Positions 17,689-27,188 of a stretch of DNA of 64,000 bases are shown piece after piece. Under the pieces are notes generated by a model. It was not told the origin of the DNA, did not search any database, and saw only the letters and a list, made by a program, of their open reading frames with translations. How positions within the stretch are numbered: the stretch's first letter is position 1; every line of letters starts with the position of its first letter. The position numbers were made by a program, and so were the translations under genes. This DNA is from Azospirillum doebereinerae (GTDB lineage: Bacteria > Pseudomonadota > Alphaproteobacteria > Azospirillales > Azospirillaceae). The DNA lies in assembly GCF_003989665.1 (NCBI RefSeq), contig NZ_RZIJ01000001.1, positions 496,001 to 560,000 of the forward strand. The letters are read 5' to 3'.

Positions 17689-18708
17689 ATGGGCTACACC
17701 GTCGCGGTCATTGGCGCCACCGACAACGTCGGGCGCGAGATCCTGCAAACGCTGGCCGAGCGGAACTTCCCGGCCGACCAGGTCATCGCGCTGGGCACCG
17801 ACCGCGCGGTCGGGCACGAGGTCTCCTATGGCGAGGACGACGTCCTGAAGGTGCTGGACGTCGCCAAATTCGACTTCTCCACCGTGGACGTCGCCTTCTC
17901 ACCCGTCGATCCGAAGCTGTCGGCACTGTACGCGCCGCGCGCGGCGACCTCCGGCTGCGTCGTGATCGACATGTCCGGCCATTTCGCCCTGGACCCCGAG
18001 GTGCCGCTGGTGGTGCCGGAGGTCAACGCGTCGGTGCTGGCCGGCTACAAGCAGCGCTACATCGTCGCCAACCCCACCGGCTCCACCATCCAGCTGACCC
18101 TGGCGCTGAAGCCGCTGCACGAACGCTTCACGGTGACCCGCGCCGTCGTCTCCACCTATCAGGCGGTGTCGAGCGAGGGCAAGGAGGCGATGGACGAGCT
18201 GTTCACCCAGACCCGCGCCATCTTCGTCAACGACCCCGTCGTCAAGAGCGTCTTCCCCAAGCAGGTCGCCTTCAACGTCATCCCGCAGATCGACCGCTTC
18301 CTCGACGACGGCTACACCAACGAGGAATGGCGGCTGAACGTCGAGACCAAGAAGATCCTCGACCCCAGGATCAAGGTGACGGCGACCTGCGTGCGGGTGC
18401 CGGTGTTCATCGGCGACTGCGAGGCCGTCCATGTCGAGACGGAGCAGCCGATCACGGCGGAGGAGGCGTCGGAGATCCTGCGCGCCGCCCCCGGCGTGTC
18501 GGTGCTGGACCAGCGCGCGGCCGAGGGCTACATCACCCCGGTCGAGGTGGCCGGCGAGAACCCGGTCTTCGTCAGCCGCATCCGCGAGGACATCACGGTC
18601 GAGAACGGGCTGGCGTTCTGGTGCGTGGCCGACAATCTGCGCAAGGGCGCCGCGTTGAACGCGGTGCAGATCGCGGAGATCCTGGTGCGGGACCATCTGG
18701 AGGATTGA
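17689..18708 (+). CDS. Aspartate-semialdehyde dehydrogenase homologue lacking catalytic residues
   Basis: A 339 aa protein that aligns from memory with bacterial ASADH along its whole length (VAVIGAT start, STYQAVSSEGKEAMDE, ETKKILDPRIKVTATCVRVP, NLRKGAALNAVQIAE). The active site is altered. The nucleophile segment expected as NPNCST reads NPTGST, with Gly131 in place of Cys. The acid/base segment expected as FVGHSE reads FIGDCE, with Asp243 in place of His. The phosphate-binding NSSAFR region reads MSGHFA. It is therefore probably a pseudoenzyme or has another activity. The frame is intact, which argues against simple decay. A functional asd gene should exist elsewhere in the genome. Confidence 0.85.
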   Translation: MGYTVAVIGATDNVGREILQTLAERNFPADQVIALGTDRAVGHEVSYGEDDVLKVLDVAKFDFSTVDVAFSPVDPKLSALYAPRAATSGCVVIDMSGHFALDPEVPLVVPEVNASVLAGYKQRYIVANPTGSTIQLTLALKPLHERFTVTRAVVSTYQAVSSEGKEAMDELFTQTRAIFVNDPVVKSVFPKQVAFNVIPQIDRFLDDGYTNEEWRLNVETKKILDPRIKVTATCVRVPVFIGDCEAVHVETEQPITAEEASEILRAAPGVSVLDQRAAEGYITPVEVAGENPVFVSRIREDITVENGLAFWCVADNLRKGAALNAVQIAEILVRDHLED

Positions 18709-18759
18709 GGGTTTGGAGGCGTCGTTGCCTCCGCTCCGCAGCCTCCTGCCACGTCTCCA

Positions 18760-20277
18760 TCAGAGTTCCCAGTCCGACGGGGCCACCACGGTGCCAGCAC
18801 CGCGCCAGTCGGCGCGCCGAACGGGAGAGCCGCCAACTTGGTCGAACCGGTGGGGTTCGGCCGTCAGGCAGCCTGCGACCGCGTCCAGGCCGTCGTCGGG
18901 ACCGGTGTAGCCATCCGGCCGCCATTCGCGCATCTCGCGGATCAAGGGCGTGTCCCACACCAGCCGGTGGGCCAGCAGCCGGCGGTCGGCCAGCAGGGCG
19001 TCGAACGCCTCCTGGATCCGCCGGGCCTTGGGCGTGCGGCTGGCGTGGTCGATCACGGACGCCGCCAGCCTGTCCTTGCGCAGCCGCTCACGCAGCAGGC
19101 CGGGCAGGAAGCCGCCGATGCCGTTGGTCTCGACCCGGATCGACGGCAGGTGATGGTCGCCGAGGAAACGCGCGACCTGCCGGCATTGCTGGTCGGCCTC
19201 GCTGTCGCAGGCCGTCGGATCGACCCGCAGATACAGCACCCGGTGCAGGTAGAGGCGCCCGTCCTCGCCGCCGAACAGCGCGGCAACCACGCTGCCGTCG
19301 CCCCGCGGCGCACCCTCCCCCACCGGGCGGGCGAAGGCCGGGTCCCACCAGCAGGTCGCCGACGCCATCCGCACGCCGTCCAGCGTCAGCACGGCGCGGC
19401 CCAGCGCCTCGCGGTAGTCCAGCTCGGCGTCGTAGCGGCCGAGCCTGTCGACGTCGAGGAAGCCGTCCGCGACGTTCACCGGGCGCAGCAGCATCTGGCT
19501 GGTGAACTTGTTCGGGCCGGTGGCCTTGCGGATGCGGTTGACGTGGGCCTCGCCGAACCGCTCCTTCCAGGCGTAGCGGCGCCGGCCTGCGTCGTCCTCG
19601 GTGTAGACCGGAATCACCTTGCGCGCGAAGCCGTCGAGGAAGGGCCGGGTCTCGCCGGCCTCGGCCCGCGCCTCGTCGGCGTAGATGGTGTAGTAGCTGT
19701 GCGGCGTCCCGACGTAGAGCTGCGCGCCGCCCGGGACCAGCACATACTCCAGCTCCGACAGCCGGCTTCGCAGATCGGCGCGCTTGGCGGCGCTGTCGGC
19801 GTTGCGCGGCACCTCCACGTCGTCGCAGATCACCACGTCGGCGCGGCTGCCGGTGATGTTGCCGCCGATGCCGGCCGCCGCCATCGACGGGTCGCGCAGT
19901 TCCATCGGGCGGACCACGGTGAACTGGTCGGCGGCCCATTGGTCACGGTCGCGGGCAGGCGGCTTCAGGTGCCTGGTGTCGGGGTGGCGCTCCAGGATGC
20001 GCTTGACGTTGCGCACCATCTTCTTCGCCAGCTTGAGGTCGGCGGCCAGCACCAGCAGCCGCCGGTTGGGGTCGCGGTGGAGCAGCCACGCCGCGAACAG
20101 CCCGACCAGCGTCGACTTGCCCGAGCCGCGAAACGCCATCAGCAGCATGCGGCGGTTGCCGCCCCGGCTTTCCCGCTCCAGCCATTCCGCCATCTCGCGG
20201 TGGTGGGTGGGGGTCTTCAGGTCCGACCGGCTGTTCCAGTCATGAACGAAGGCGTGGAATCCCTTGCCCTCCTCCAT
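18760..20277 (-). CDS. Phage terminase large subunit (phage block B)
   Basis: A 505 aa DNA-packaging motor. Walker A is FRGSGKST (residues 49-56), Walker B with catalytic acid is ADVVICDDVE (DD at 152-153), the coupling motif is YVGTPHSYYT, and the nuclease half contains CWWDPAF (D312), RVETNGIGG and DDGLDAVAG. All motor and nuclease landmarks are intact. ATG 20277 overlaps the spike stop (TGATG). It is the last gene of block B, matching the end position of terminase in T7. No small terminase is recognisable. Confidence 0.9.
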   Translation of the reverse strand: MEEGKGFHAFVHDWNSRSDLKTPTHHREMAEWLERESRGGNRRMLLMAFRGSGKSTLVGLFAAWLLHRDPNRRLLVLAADLKLAKKMVRNVKRILERHPDTRHLKPPARDRDQWAADQFTVVRPMELRDPSMAAAGIGGNITGSRADVVICDDVEVPRNADSAAKRADLRSRLSELEYVLVPGGAQLYVGTPHSYYTIYADEARAEAGETRPFLDGFARKVIPVYTEDDAGRRRYAWKERFGEAHVNRIRKATGPNKFTSQMLLRPVNVADGFLDVDRLGRYDAELDYREALGRAVLTLDGVRMASATCWWDPAFARPVGEGAPRGDGSVVAALFGGEDGRLYLHRVLYLRVDPTACDSEADQQCRQVARFLGDHHLPSIRVETNGIGGFLPGLLRERLRKDRLAASVIDHASRTPKARRIQEAFDALLADRRLLAHRLVWDTPLIREMREWRPDGYTGPDDGLDAVAGCLTAEPHRFDQVGGSPVRRADWRGAGTVVAPSDWEL

Positions 20278-22307
20278 CACGGGTTCCGTCCCAGGATGTG
20301 CCAGCCGGCGCCGTTCGACATCGCCGTCACCGCGTGACCCTGGCCGGTCAGCGCGATGGCCTCGCTGTCGGGACCGCCGCCGCCCTGGGCGGTGACGGTG
20401 ACCCGGTTCCCGCTGGTGTCGGATTTCTTGACCGTCACCGTGCGGCCGACCGCATGGGCGGCGCCGGGGCTGGGCAGGCGGACCTCGACGGCGCCGCTCC
20501 AGGCGCTGACCAGATAGAGCGACTGGTTCAGGTCCGGCTCGAACAGGCCGCTTGCCTCGACGAAGCGCGCGTTGCCGGGGTGGCGGTTGGCGGCGACGAT
20601 CCACCAGTTCGCCCCGTTCGACACCAGCGTCACCAGATCGTAGCGGTTGCCGAGCGCCACGCTCCGCCCGTCCGGACCCGGCCCGCCGGTCTCGGTGATC
20701 GTCAGGACGTTGGCCGAGGCGTCGGTCTTCTTGATCGTCACCGAATGGCCGTTCGCCGCCCCGGCGTTGGGCAGCCGCGCCTCCACCGGCCCGCCATAGG
20801 CGCTCATCAGGTAGACCGAGCTGGTCAGGTCAAGATCGACGCGCCCGCCCTGGAGCGGCTCGACATACTCGGTGTCGAAGCGCAGGGCCTCGACGGTGAG
20901 CTGGGTGACGCGGCTGTGCTCCAGCCGGTTCTTTTCCGGATAGCCGGCGTTCAGCGCGGTGTAGCGCCCGCCCGAGCGGTCCTGGATCGCCGGCCCGGCC
21001 GAAGCCGAGAACAGGTTGAGGATCGAGGTCTCGACTGAGCCGGCCTCCAGCAGCACGTTGGGCACGCCGCCCAGCGATTCGGCGTAGAAGTTGAGGATCA
21101 GCGTCTTGTCGGTGACGGCACCGACATGGAAGCAGGCCTGCGCCATGGTCGAGAGATTGGCCTCGCAATCGACGAAGGCGTTGTTGTAGCGGCCCTCCTC
21201 GACGAAGAAGCCGCTGCCGGAGATCGGCGCCGACAGCGAATAGACCCGCACGCAGTGGAAGCGGTTGGCGTTGGGCGTGTCGCCCGCCCCGCTCCGCGTC
21301 AGCCACACCCCGTGGCGCGACGGCCGCGCCACCAGCACGCGCGCGACGTTGTTCCAATAGCAGGGGAGGTTCGGGTCGGTGTAGCCGTCGAACAGCAGCC
21401 CGACCTGCGGATCCCACAGGGTCAGGTCGCTGAGCGTGTTCTGCACGCAGGGGCCGTCGCGCCCGAACAGCCGCACCCCGGCCTTGCCGTTCTCCAGCCG
21501 CAGGCCGGACAACGTCGCGTAGCCGTCCGGGATGTGGACCAGATCGAAGGCGTCGGAGGATCCCGCGATGATCGAGGTCTGGCCGGTGCCGCTCAGCGTC
21601 TTGCCATAGGCGAGCGTCAGCGTGTTGGTGATGCGGTAGGTTCCCGGCGGCACGTGCACCGCCTTGGCCGAGGTCAGCGCCGCCTGGATCGCCACCGTGT
21701 CGTCCACCACCCCGTCGCCGACCGCGCCGAAGTCCTTGACCGACACGACGTCGGACAGCTTGTCGCGCACCGGGCGGCTGACCGCGCCCGTCCCCGGCGG
21801 GACGTAGGTGGACAGCGCCTCCTCGTCCACCGGCGGGCGGACGGTGGGGTTGCCGGCGCCGTCGAAGGCCAGCAGCTTGCCCTGGCGGATCGCGCGCCCT
21901 GGCAGCAGGGGCGAGGCCGGCAGGTCGGTGTCGGCGTAGCGCAGCATCAGGTCCTGGTCGCCGGCCACCTGCTGCAACCCGGCGGTCAGCCGGTCGAACT
22001 CGCCGTTCAACGCGGAGGCCGGGAGCGGCCCGCTGTCGAGGAAGCCGCTGGTCCGCTCGATGGGCAGGCGGCGGCGCAGCAGCACCGCCGTGCCGTTTTC
22101 GGGAGCCTGCGCGAAGGTGACGGAGCCGCCCGCCGAGGCGCCGGCCCCCGCCACGGCGTAGCCCGTGTTCTGCAAGGCGGCGCCGAGGAACACCTGAAGG
22201 TCGTCGTCCGCGAAGATCGGGAACGGGTAGGTGAAGACGCGTTGCGCCCCGTCGGCGACGTACTGCACGCGCGGGGTGCCGCGCGGGATGGAAAGGGAAC
22301 TGGTCAT
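20277..22307 (-). CDS. Tail spike: T7-fibre-like adaptor plus pectate-lyase beta-helix (phage block B)
   Basis: A 676 aa receptor-binding protein. Residues about 10-100 (VFTYPFPIFADDDLQVFLG, RRRLPIERTSGF) look like a T7 tail-fibre N-terminal adaptor. From about 180 the segment VSVKDFGAVGDGVVDDTVAI opens a pectate-lyase-3 type right-handed beta-helix typical of polysaccharide-degrading spikes. The C-terminus holds two similar repeats of about 75 residues, each with an SAxxGxVExRLP opening, a (T)VKKxDxSxN core and a SNGAxWxI close. GGAGCC precedes the ATG. A capsule or exopolysaccharide target is inferred. Confidence 0.83.
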   Translation of the reverse strand: MTSSLSIPRGTPRVQYVADGAQRVFTYPFPIFADDDLQVFLGAALQNTGYAVAGAGASAGGSVTFAQAPENGTAVLLRRRLPIERTSGFLDSGPLPASALNGEFDRLTAGLQQVAGDQDLMLRYADTDLPASPLLPGRAIRQGKLLAFDGAGNPTVRPPVDEEALSTYVPPGTGAVSRPVRDKLSDVVSVKDFGAVGDGVVDDTVAIQAALTSAKAVHVPPGTYRITNTLTLAYGKTLSGTGQTSIIAGSSDAFDLVHIPDGYATLSGLRLENGKAGVRLFGRDGPCVQNTLSDLTLWDPQVGLLFDGYTDPNLPCYWNNVARVLVARPSRHGVWLTRSGAGDTPNANRFHCVRVYSLSAPISGSGFFVEEGRYNNAFVDCEANLSTMAQACFHVGAVTDKTLILNFYAESLGGVPNVLLEAGSVETSILNLFSASAGPAIQDRSGGRYTALNAGYPEKNRLEHSRVTQLTVEALRFDTEYVEPLQGGRVDLDLTSSVYLMSAYGGPVEARLPNAGAANGHSVTIKKTDASANVLTITETGGPGPDGRSVALGNRYDLVTLVSNGANWWIVAANRHPGNARFVEASGLFEPDLNQSLYLVSAWSGAVEVRLPSPGAAHAVGRTVTVKKSDTSGNRVTVTAQGGGGPDSEAIALTGQGHAVTAMSNGAGWHILGRNP

Positions 22308-22345
22308 CGGTGGCTCCGCGTTGCCGGCGCCGTCAGGCGATGGGA

Positions 22346-23206
22346 TCAGAAGAACTTGCTCATGAACTCCAGCTTCTGCCGGTCGGCGAGCTGCGCCTGT
22401 TCCAGCAGGTTGCGACGCTTCACCGCGTCGAGGGTCTGCTGGATCGCCTGCCGCTTGAGCTGGTCGACGGTTTGGGAGTCCTTGCGCTCGCTCTCGGTGT
22501 CGTTGGTCAGGCCGAGCAGGATCGCCTCGCCGGAACCGGCGTCGGAACTGACGCCGCGCGCGCCCATGCTGGCGCGGGTCTTGGCGACCGACTGGCGCAG
22601 GGCGTCCACCCGGCGCTTCTCTGCCGCGTCCGCCGCCGCTGTCAGCTGGGCAAGCTGGGTCTGCGCGTCCTTGTCCTGCGTCTGATAGGCGGTCTCCTGG
22701 CTCGCCCGTAACTGGGCCAGGGTTTGTTCCTGGCTGGCCTGATAGGACTCCATCTCCCGCGCGCGGGCCTGCTCGGCGGCGATGCGGGCGGCCTCGGCCT
22801 GCTGGCGCTGAAGCTCCTGCTCCTGCTGGCGCAGCAGATCCTGGCGCGCCCATTCGCGGGCCTGTGCCTCAGCCTCCAACTGCGCCTGCTGCTGGCGCGC
22901 CGCCGCCGCCGCCGCGGCGCTGCGTTCGGCGGCGGTGCCCTCCTCTTGGTACTTGCGGTCGAGCGCGGCCTGGGCGGCGGCGGCGGCGGCGGCCTCCTGC
23001 TGGCGCTGGTACTCCAGGGCCTGCGCGGCGGCGGCGGCTTTCGCGGCGTCCTGCTGGCGTTTGTACTCCAGCTCGGCGGCGGCCTGGGCGGCCGCCTGCT
23101 GCTGCGCGGCGGCGCTGCCGGAGCTGTCCGACACGCTGCGCACGGTGTTGAGGACCGTCCCCGCCAGCGGCAGGGCCGTCGTCACCAGGGGCGTGATTCC
23201 ACCCAT
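22346..23206 (-). CDS. Internal virion / ejection-type protein, Ala-Gln coiled coil (phage block B)
   Basis: A 286 aa protein dominated by alanine, glutamine, arginine and glutamate in long predicted helices (about 30-230), including near-repeats such as ELEYKRQQDAAKAAAAAQ and LEYQRQQEAAAAAAAQA. The C-terminal part, ASMGARGVSSDAGSGEAILL, resembles a segment seen in podoviral internal or ejection proteins. Its place between tail tube B and the spike is where T7 internal core proteins sit. It is much shorter than T7 gp14-16 combined, so DNA-ejection functions may be reduced. Its ATG overlaps the preceding stop (TGATG). Confidence 0.65.
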   Translation of the reverse strand: MGGITPLVTTALPLAGTVLNTVRSVSDSSGSAAAQQQAAAQAAAELEYKRQQDAAKAAAAAQALEYQRQQEAAAAAAAQAALDRKYQEEGTAAERSAAAAAAARQQQAQLEAEAQAREWARQDLLRQQEQELQRQQAEAARIAAEQARAREMESYQASQEQTLAQLRASQETAYQTQDKDAQTQLAQLTAAADAAEKRRVDALRQSVAKTRASMGARGVSSDAGSGEAILLGLTNDTESERKDSQTVDQLKRQAIQQTLDAVKRRNLLEQAQLADRQKLEFMSKFF

Positions 23207-25101
23207 CAGTCGTTCACCTTCATGTCCATGGTCACGGAAAGCAACGTGAAGGGCAGCGGCGCGTCCTGCTCGATGCGCCACAGCGGCACGTCGATGTCGC
23301 GCCGCCAGCCCAGCGCCCGGATGCGCCGGTCTCCCGACACGCGCGGCGGCACCCCGTCGGCCGGTTGCGGCCCCAGCCGGTGCAGCGGCAAATCCTGAAG
23401 CCCGCGCCCGAGATCGACGCGCAACGCCGCCGTGTCCTCCAGCCGGAAGGTCACGGCGACCAGCCGCACCCGGTCGGCCCCGGCCCCCTGCCCGACCAGA
23501 TTGGCCGGCAGGGGCACGATGCGGTGGCTGTAGGGCAGCCCGGCCTCGACGTGGCGGGCCGGCGGCGACAGGGTGACGCTGCCGGCCTGCACCATGGCGG
23601 GCGGACGGGCCACGCCGTCCGCCAGCACGGCGACCGTCCGTCCCTCCAGATGGCCGAGGCCGGTCCAGACGGCGGTCGGCTCCGTCCTGTCGGCGACCAC
23701 CGCCGCGTCGAGGTTGAGCGCGTCGTCGAAACGCTCGATGGTCCAGGTCCCGGCGCGGTCGACCAGCAGATAGACCTCGTCGCCGACCACCGCGACCGAG
23801 CGCACCGCGCCGTCCGTCTCCAGCCGGGTCCAGGCGGTGACCGCCTCGGTCCGGTAGACGGTCAGCGTGCAGAGCGAGCCGTCCTCCATCGCCACGAACA
23901 GCAGGCGGCGGGTCTGGTCGTAATCCTGGTCGCGCGGGTTGACCACCAGATGGCGGGCCAGCAGCGCCAGATCGTTGGCCTGATAGGCGGCCTCGGTGTC
24001 GGTGTAGAGGAATTCGCGGATTTCCCGCCGGTTGCGCGGGACGAACAGCGTGGCGCCATCCACGTCGCGCGGCGGGATGTTGCGGTCGACCGGCGAGCCG
24101 ATGCGGGTCTGCCGGTTGACCTGGATGTTCTGCGGGGTCAGCGGGTCGCCGGTCACCATGTACTCGGCGCCCGAGGTGAAGACCTGCAGATGCCGGCCGG
24201 AGAACACCGCGCGCACGGCGTTGACCTGATCGGACAGGATGCCGAATTCGATGGCTTCGTCGTCCAGCCCGGTGCCGAGGTCGAAGTTCCAGATGTCGGC
24301 GGAGCGCGAGAGCCACAGCCGGTTGGGCAGGTCGCGCGACCCGCCGATCACCAGCCGGTCCTGGTGGAAGGCCGCCGACACCGGCCAGCCGCGCAGGGCC
24401 GAGAAGGACTGCTCCTCCCAGTCGGTGGTCGCCGCCGTGTCGGCCAGCGCCTCCTTCGCGGTGGCGTTAACCTGGGTGGCGGAGACCACGCCGGTGACCA
24501 GCAGCTGCTTGTCCTTGATGCGGATGCGCGTGCCGTCGTGGCGCTGGTCGAACACCGGGGCGGACGCGGTGACGGTGACCGCCCCCGTGGTCCCCGAAGG
24601 CGTCAGCGTCACCGCCGGGTCGCCGAAGCGGTAGAAGGGCAGCCGGACCAGCTCGTCCTTAACCGCATAGGCCCAGTCCGACAGCGTCCAGGCGCCCCCG
24701 GCGCTGCGGGTCAGCGTGCGCGGCGGGACCTCGGGGTGGCAGACCAGCAGGGTGTCGGCGCTCTGCGTCCAGGTGATCTGGGCCAGCTGCGCGGCGGTCC
24801 AGGGCGACTCCACCGTGGCGACGCGCGTGGCTCCGCTGTGGATGTCGATCCTTCCCGCCGAGAAGGCCAGCAGATAGGTCTGCTCGGTGTTGTACTCGAA
24901 GGCGACCAGCCGCCCGTCGCCGCGCGCCAGCCCGGCGAAGGCGAGGCCGGAGCGCCGGGTCACCCCGCCGGTCGGGTCGATGAACAGGTTGCGCAGCGCC
25001 AGCGCCCCGTTGTCGTAGGCCCGCAGATCGCCGCGCCCGAGCAGCCGGCGCGAGATCTCGCCGGCCGTGAAGTTGGTCTTGACCTGTTGCAGCCGTCCCA
25101 T
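23206..25101 (-). CDS. Tail tubular protein B / nozzle (phage block B)
   Basis: A 631 aa protein of the T7 gp12 nozzle family, forming the lower part of the short tail. The N-terminus (TNFTAGEISRRLLGRGDLRA, YDNGALALRNLFIDPTGGVT) is highly characteristic, as are FHQDRLVIGGSRDLPNRLWL and the later beta-propeller-like repeats. A strong AGGAGG site precedes the ATG. Full length and uninterrupted. Confidence 0.88.
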   Translation of the reverse strand: MGRLQQVKTNFTAGEISRRLLGRGDLRAYDNGALALRNLFIDPTGGVTRRSGLAFAGLARGDGRLVAFEYNTEQTYLLAFSAGRIDIHSGATRVATVESPWTAAQLAQITWTQSADTLLVCHPEVPPRTLTRSAGGAWTLSDWAYAVKDELVRLPFYRFGDPAVTLTPSGTTGAVTVTASAPVFDQRHDGTRIRIKDKQLLVTGVVSATQVNATAKEALADTAATTDWEEQSFSALRGWPVSAAFHQDRLVIGGSRDLPNRLWLSRSADIWNFDLGTGLDDEAIEFGILSDQVNAVRAVFSGRHLQVFTSGAEYMVTGDPLTPQNIQVNRQTRIGSPVDRNIPPRDVDGATLFVPRNRREIREFLYTDTEAAYQANDLALLARHLVVNPRDQDYDQTRRLLFVAMEDGSLCTLTVYRTEAVTAWTRLETDGAVRSVAVVGDEVYLLVDRAGTWTIERFDDALNLDAAVVADRTEPTAVWTGLGHLEGRTVAVLADGVARPPAMVQAGSVTLSPPARHVEAGLPYSHRIVPLPANLVGQGAGADRVRLVAVTFRLEDTAALRVDLGRGLQDLPLHRLGPQPADGVPPRVSGDRRIRALGWRRDIDVPLWRIEQDAPLPFTLLSVTMDMKVND

Positions 25102-25117
25102 CGGAGCCTCCTTTCCC

Positions 25118-25687
25118 TCAGCTTCTGGCGTCGATCAGGGTGAAATCCTCGAAGCCCGGCTGGTTGTCCTGCTGGGCGTCGATCTGGCGGGCGCGGCGGA
25201 ACTCGGCCTCGGCCAGCGAAGCGAGCAGCTCGGCCCGGCTGCTGCTTTCCGTCAGGGGAATGCAGAATTCGGCGGCGAGCCGGGCGATCAGCGCCTGGTC
25301 GAAGAAGGCGGGAAAATCCTCCTCTGCCGGGCGCCCGATGTAGGTCAGGGTGACGCGGTCGGAATCGCAGTGCAGCGTCCGCCCGAGGATGCGGTAGCCG
25401 ACGCCCCGTCCCCGCCCGTCGCCGCCCGCCCCCAGCGCCCGCAGGAAATCGGCGGGAAGCTGGAAGGCGTTGGCGTAGTCGGCGACGGGCTCGACCGCCA
25501 GACGCGGCAGGCTCGCCTGCACGGTGGCGAAGCTCCAGGCGTTTGCGGACAGCAGCCCATCCCGCGCCGGGCCGTAGAGCGCCGAGGCGACTTCCGCCTC
25601 GGCCGAGCCGTCGTCGAAGGAGGCGATGGCCGTCGCGCCCACCTTGATGAGCGCGCGGCCGCACAGACCGATGGCGGTGAGGGCCAT
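25118..25687 (-). CDS. Tail tubular protein A / adaptor (phage block B)
   Basis: A 189 aa protein of the T7 gp11 adaptor type that joins portal and nozzle. ALIKVGATAIASFDDGSAEA, ALYGPARDGLLSANAWSFAT and YANAFQLPADFLRAL are the expected helical-bundle landmarks. It lies 16 bases ahead of tail tube B, the conserved podoviral order. GGAGAT precedes the ATG. Confidence 0.87.
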   Translation of the reverse strand: MALTAIGLCGRALIKVGATAIASFDDGSAEAEVASALYGPARDGLLSANAWSFATVQASLPRLAVEPVADYANAFQLPADFLRALGAGGDGRGRGVGYRILGRTLHCDSDRVTLTYIGRPAEEDFPAFFDQALIARLAAEFCIPLTESSSRAELLASLAEAEFRRARQIDAQQDNQPGFEDFTLIDARS

Positions 25688-25720
25688 GGCGGAAATCTCC
25701 GGAAAGGGTGGAAAGGGGAA

Positions 25721-26842
25721 TCAGGCGAACTCGGCCTGCATCCAGGTGCCGCCGGACGCCGGCAACTCGAAGGCGAGGCTGGAGGTTTGGCCGAGATGCG
25801 CGTCGAACCAGTCGCCCGCCGTCACCGGCAGCCAGGGCGTGATCGCGTTGGGCAGGACGTTCCAGTCCGTGCCGTTGCCGCAGCACCGCATCACCGTCCG
25901 GCCCGGATACTCCACGCCGCCGTTGCGGCGGATGGTCAACTCCCGGCGGCCGTTCATCGCGGCCGACACCTCCAGTTGCACCGACAGGCGGACGAAGCGC
26001 GCCCAGGACGGCGTGACCACCCGCGTCGGCGTCTCCGGCCGGAAGCAGCCGTCGCTGTCCCACACCACCGCGCTCCACACAATGCGGCCGCCGGCGTTGG
26101 GATCGCCGAGGCCGGGACCGAACATTTGCGGTTCGGCCAGCGTCAGCAGGCAACCGCGCAACGGCCCCTGCGCGCCGAAGCGGTCGAGCTTGGCCTTGTC
26201 GGCGGCGCTCATGAAACCGTCGGCCCCGGCGCTGGCCACCGCGTGCGACGCCCCGCCGCTCCCGGCATGGGAGGACGGGGTGCCGTCGAGGATGCCGAAA
26301 CCGGAGAGCGTGCGCGGCGTGTTGCGGATCTCCGCCCATTCCACGAAGCCGGCGTCGAAGGTCGGCGAGGCCAGCGACACCAGCGCCACGTTGCCGTTGG
26401 CGTCAAAGGCCAGCGCCTTGCCCGCGCGTTCCGGGCTGCTCGGCAGCCGGGCCGACAGCGACGGGCTATCGCCTTCCGGGAAGCGCACCGACCGGTTGGC
26501 CGCGTCCTGCGCCTGCTGGGCCAGCAGCGCCAGCCGGTCGAACGCCTGGTCGGCCGTCACACCCGGATAGCCGTGATCGCCCGCCGCCATCGTCCGGACG
26601 ATGACCACGCTGTGCCCCGGCGGCGGCGGGGCTGGAAAGACCACCGTGCCCCCGCCGGGCGCGCCCACGCCGGTGACGGTGTAGTGGGTGTTCAACACCT
26701 GCGCCGTCTCCGCCCCGGTCACGGCCGAACGCAGCGTCACCGTCAGGTGGGCGGCGTCGAGGATGCGGAACCCGTAGGCGAAGGCGACCCGGACGCCGTC
26801 GGCGGCGTGGCTGTCCCGGCATCCGCTGGTGAGCACGCTCAT
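25721..26842 (-). CDS. Tail-fibre-like protein sharing the spike adaptor (phage block B)
   Basis: A 373 aa probable second receptor-binding protein. Its first 90 residues (VRVAFAYGFRILDAAHLTVT, VVFPAPPPPGHSVVIVRTM) follow the same plan as the spike N-terminus, and GKALAFDANGNVALV parallels GKLLAFDGAGNPTV of the spike. The C-terminal domain has no enzyme motif. It lies between the small capsid-associated gene and tail tube A, an unusual place for a fibre. Confidence 0.72.
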   Translation of the reverse strand: MSVLTSGCRDSHAADGVRVAFAYGFRILDAAHLTVTLRSAVTGAETAQVLNTHYTVTGVGAPGGGTVVFPAPPPPGHSVVIVRTMAAGDHGYPGVTADQAFDRLALLAQQAQDAANRSVRFPEGDSPSLSARLPSSPERAGKALAFDANGNVALVSLASPTFDAGFVEWAEIRNTPRTLSGFGILDGTPSSHAGSGGASHAVASAGADGFMSAADKAKLDRFGAQGPLRGCLLTLAEPQMFGPGLGDPNAGGRIVWSAVVWDSDGCFRPETPTRVVTPSWARFVRLSVQLEVSAAMNGRRELTIRRNGGVEYPGRTVMRCCGNGTDWNVLPNAITPWLPVTAGDWFDAHLGQTSSLAFELPASGGTWMQAEFA

Positions 26843-26852
26843 GGGGTGGTCC

Positions 26853-27122
26853 TCAGTCGCTGTTGGCGGTGCCGAAGGGGGTCAGGTTGGCGAGATCCAC
26901 CACCCCGGCCGCGTTGGTGGCGACGACCAGCACGCCGCCGGACGGCGAGCCGCCGACCGCGCAGTTGGCCAGCACCATGTCGCCGACCCGCAGCAGGTCG
27001 CTGGCGCCGTTGAAATAGCCGGTGGTGTCCACGTCGGCCGCGAGGTCGGCCGTGGTGTAGTGCCAGAGGGTGAAGCCGTTGGCGTAGGCGAGCACGCTCA
27101 AATCCTTGGACGCGTAGGCCAT
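26853..27122 (-). CDS. Small phage structural protein next to the capsid gene (phage block B)
   Basis: An 89 aa protein, mostly predicted beta-strand (FTLWHYTTADLAADVDTTGY, LRVGDMVLANCAVG, GVLVVATN). Size, fold tendency and position right after the capsid gene suggest a head decoration or head-completion protein, but no family is recognised with certainty. It is ten bases ahead of the fibre gene. Confidence 0.65.
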   Translation of the reverse strand: MAYASKDLSVLAYANGFTLWHYTTADLAADVDTTGYFNGASDLLRVGDMVLANCAVGGSPSGGVLVVATNAAGVVDLANLTPFGTANSD

Positions 27123-27188
27123 GGATGGTGTCTCCGGAAAGAGGGGAATCGGTGTGGGGTCGGCAAGTCTGTGCGGGCGCAGGTGCGG

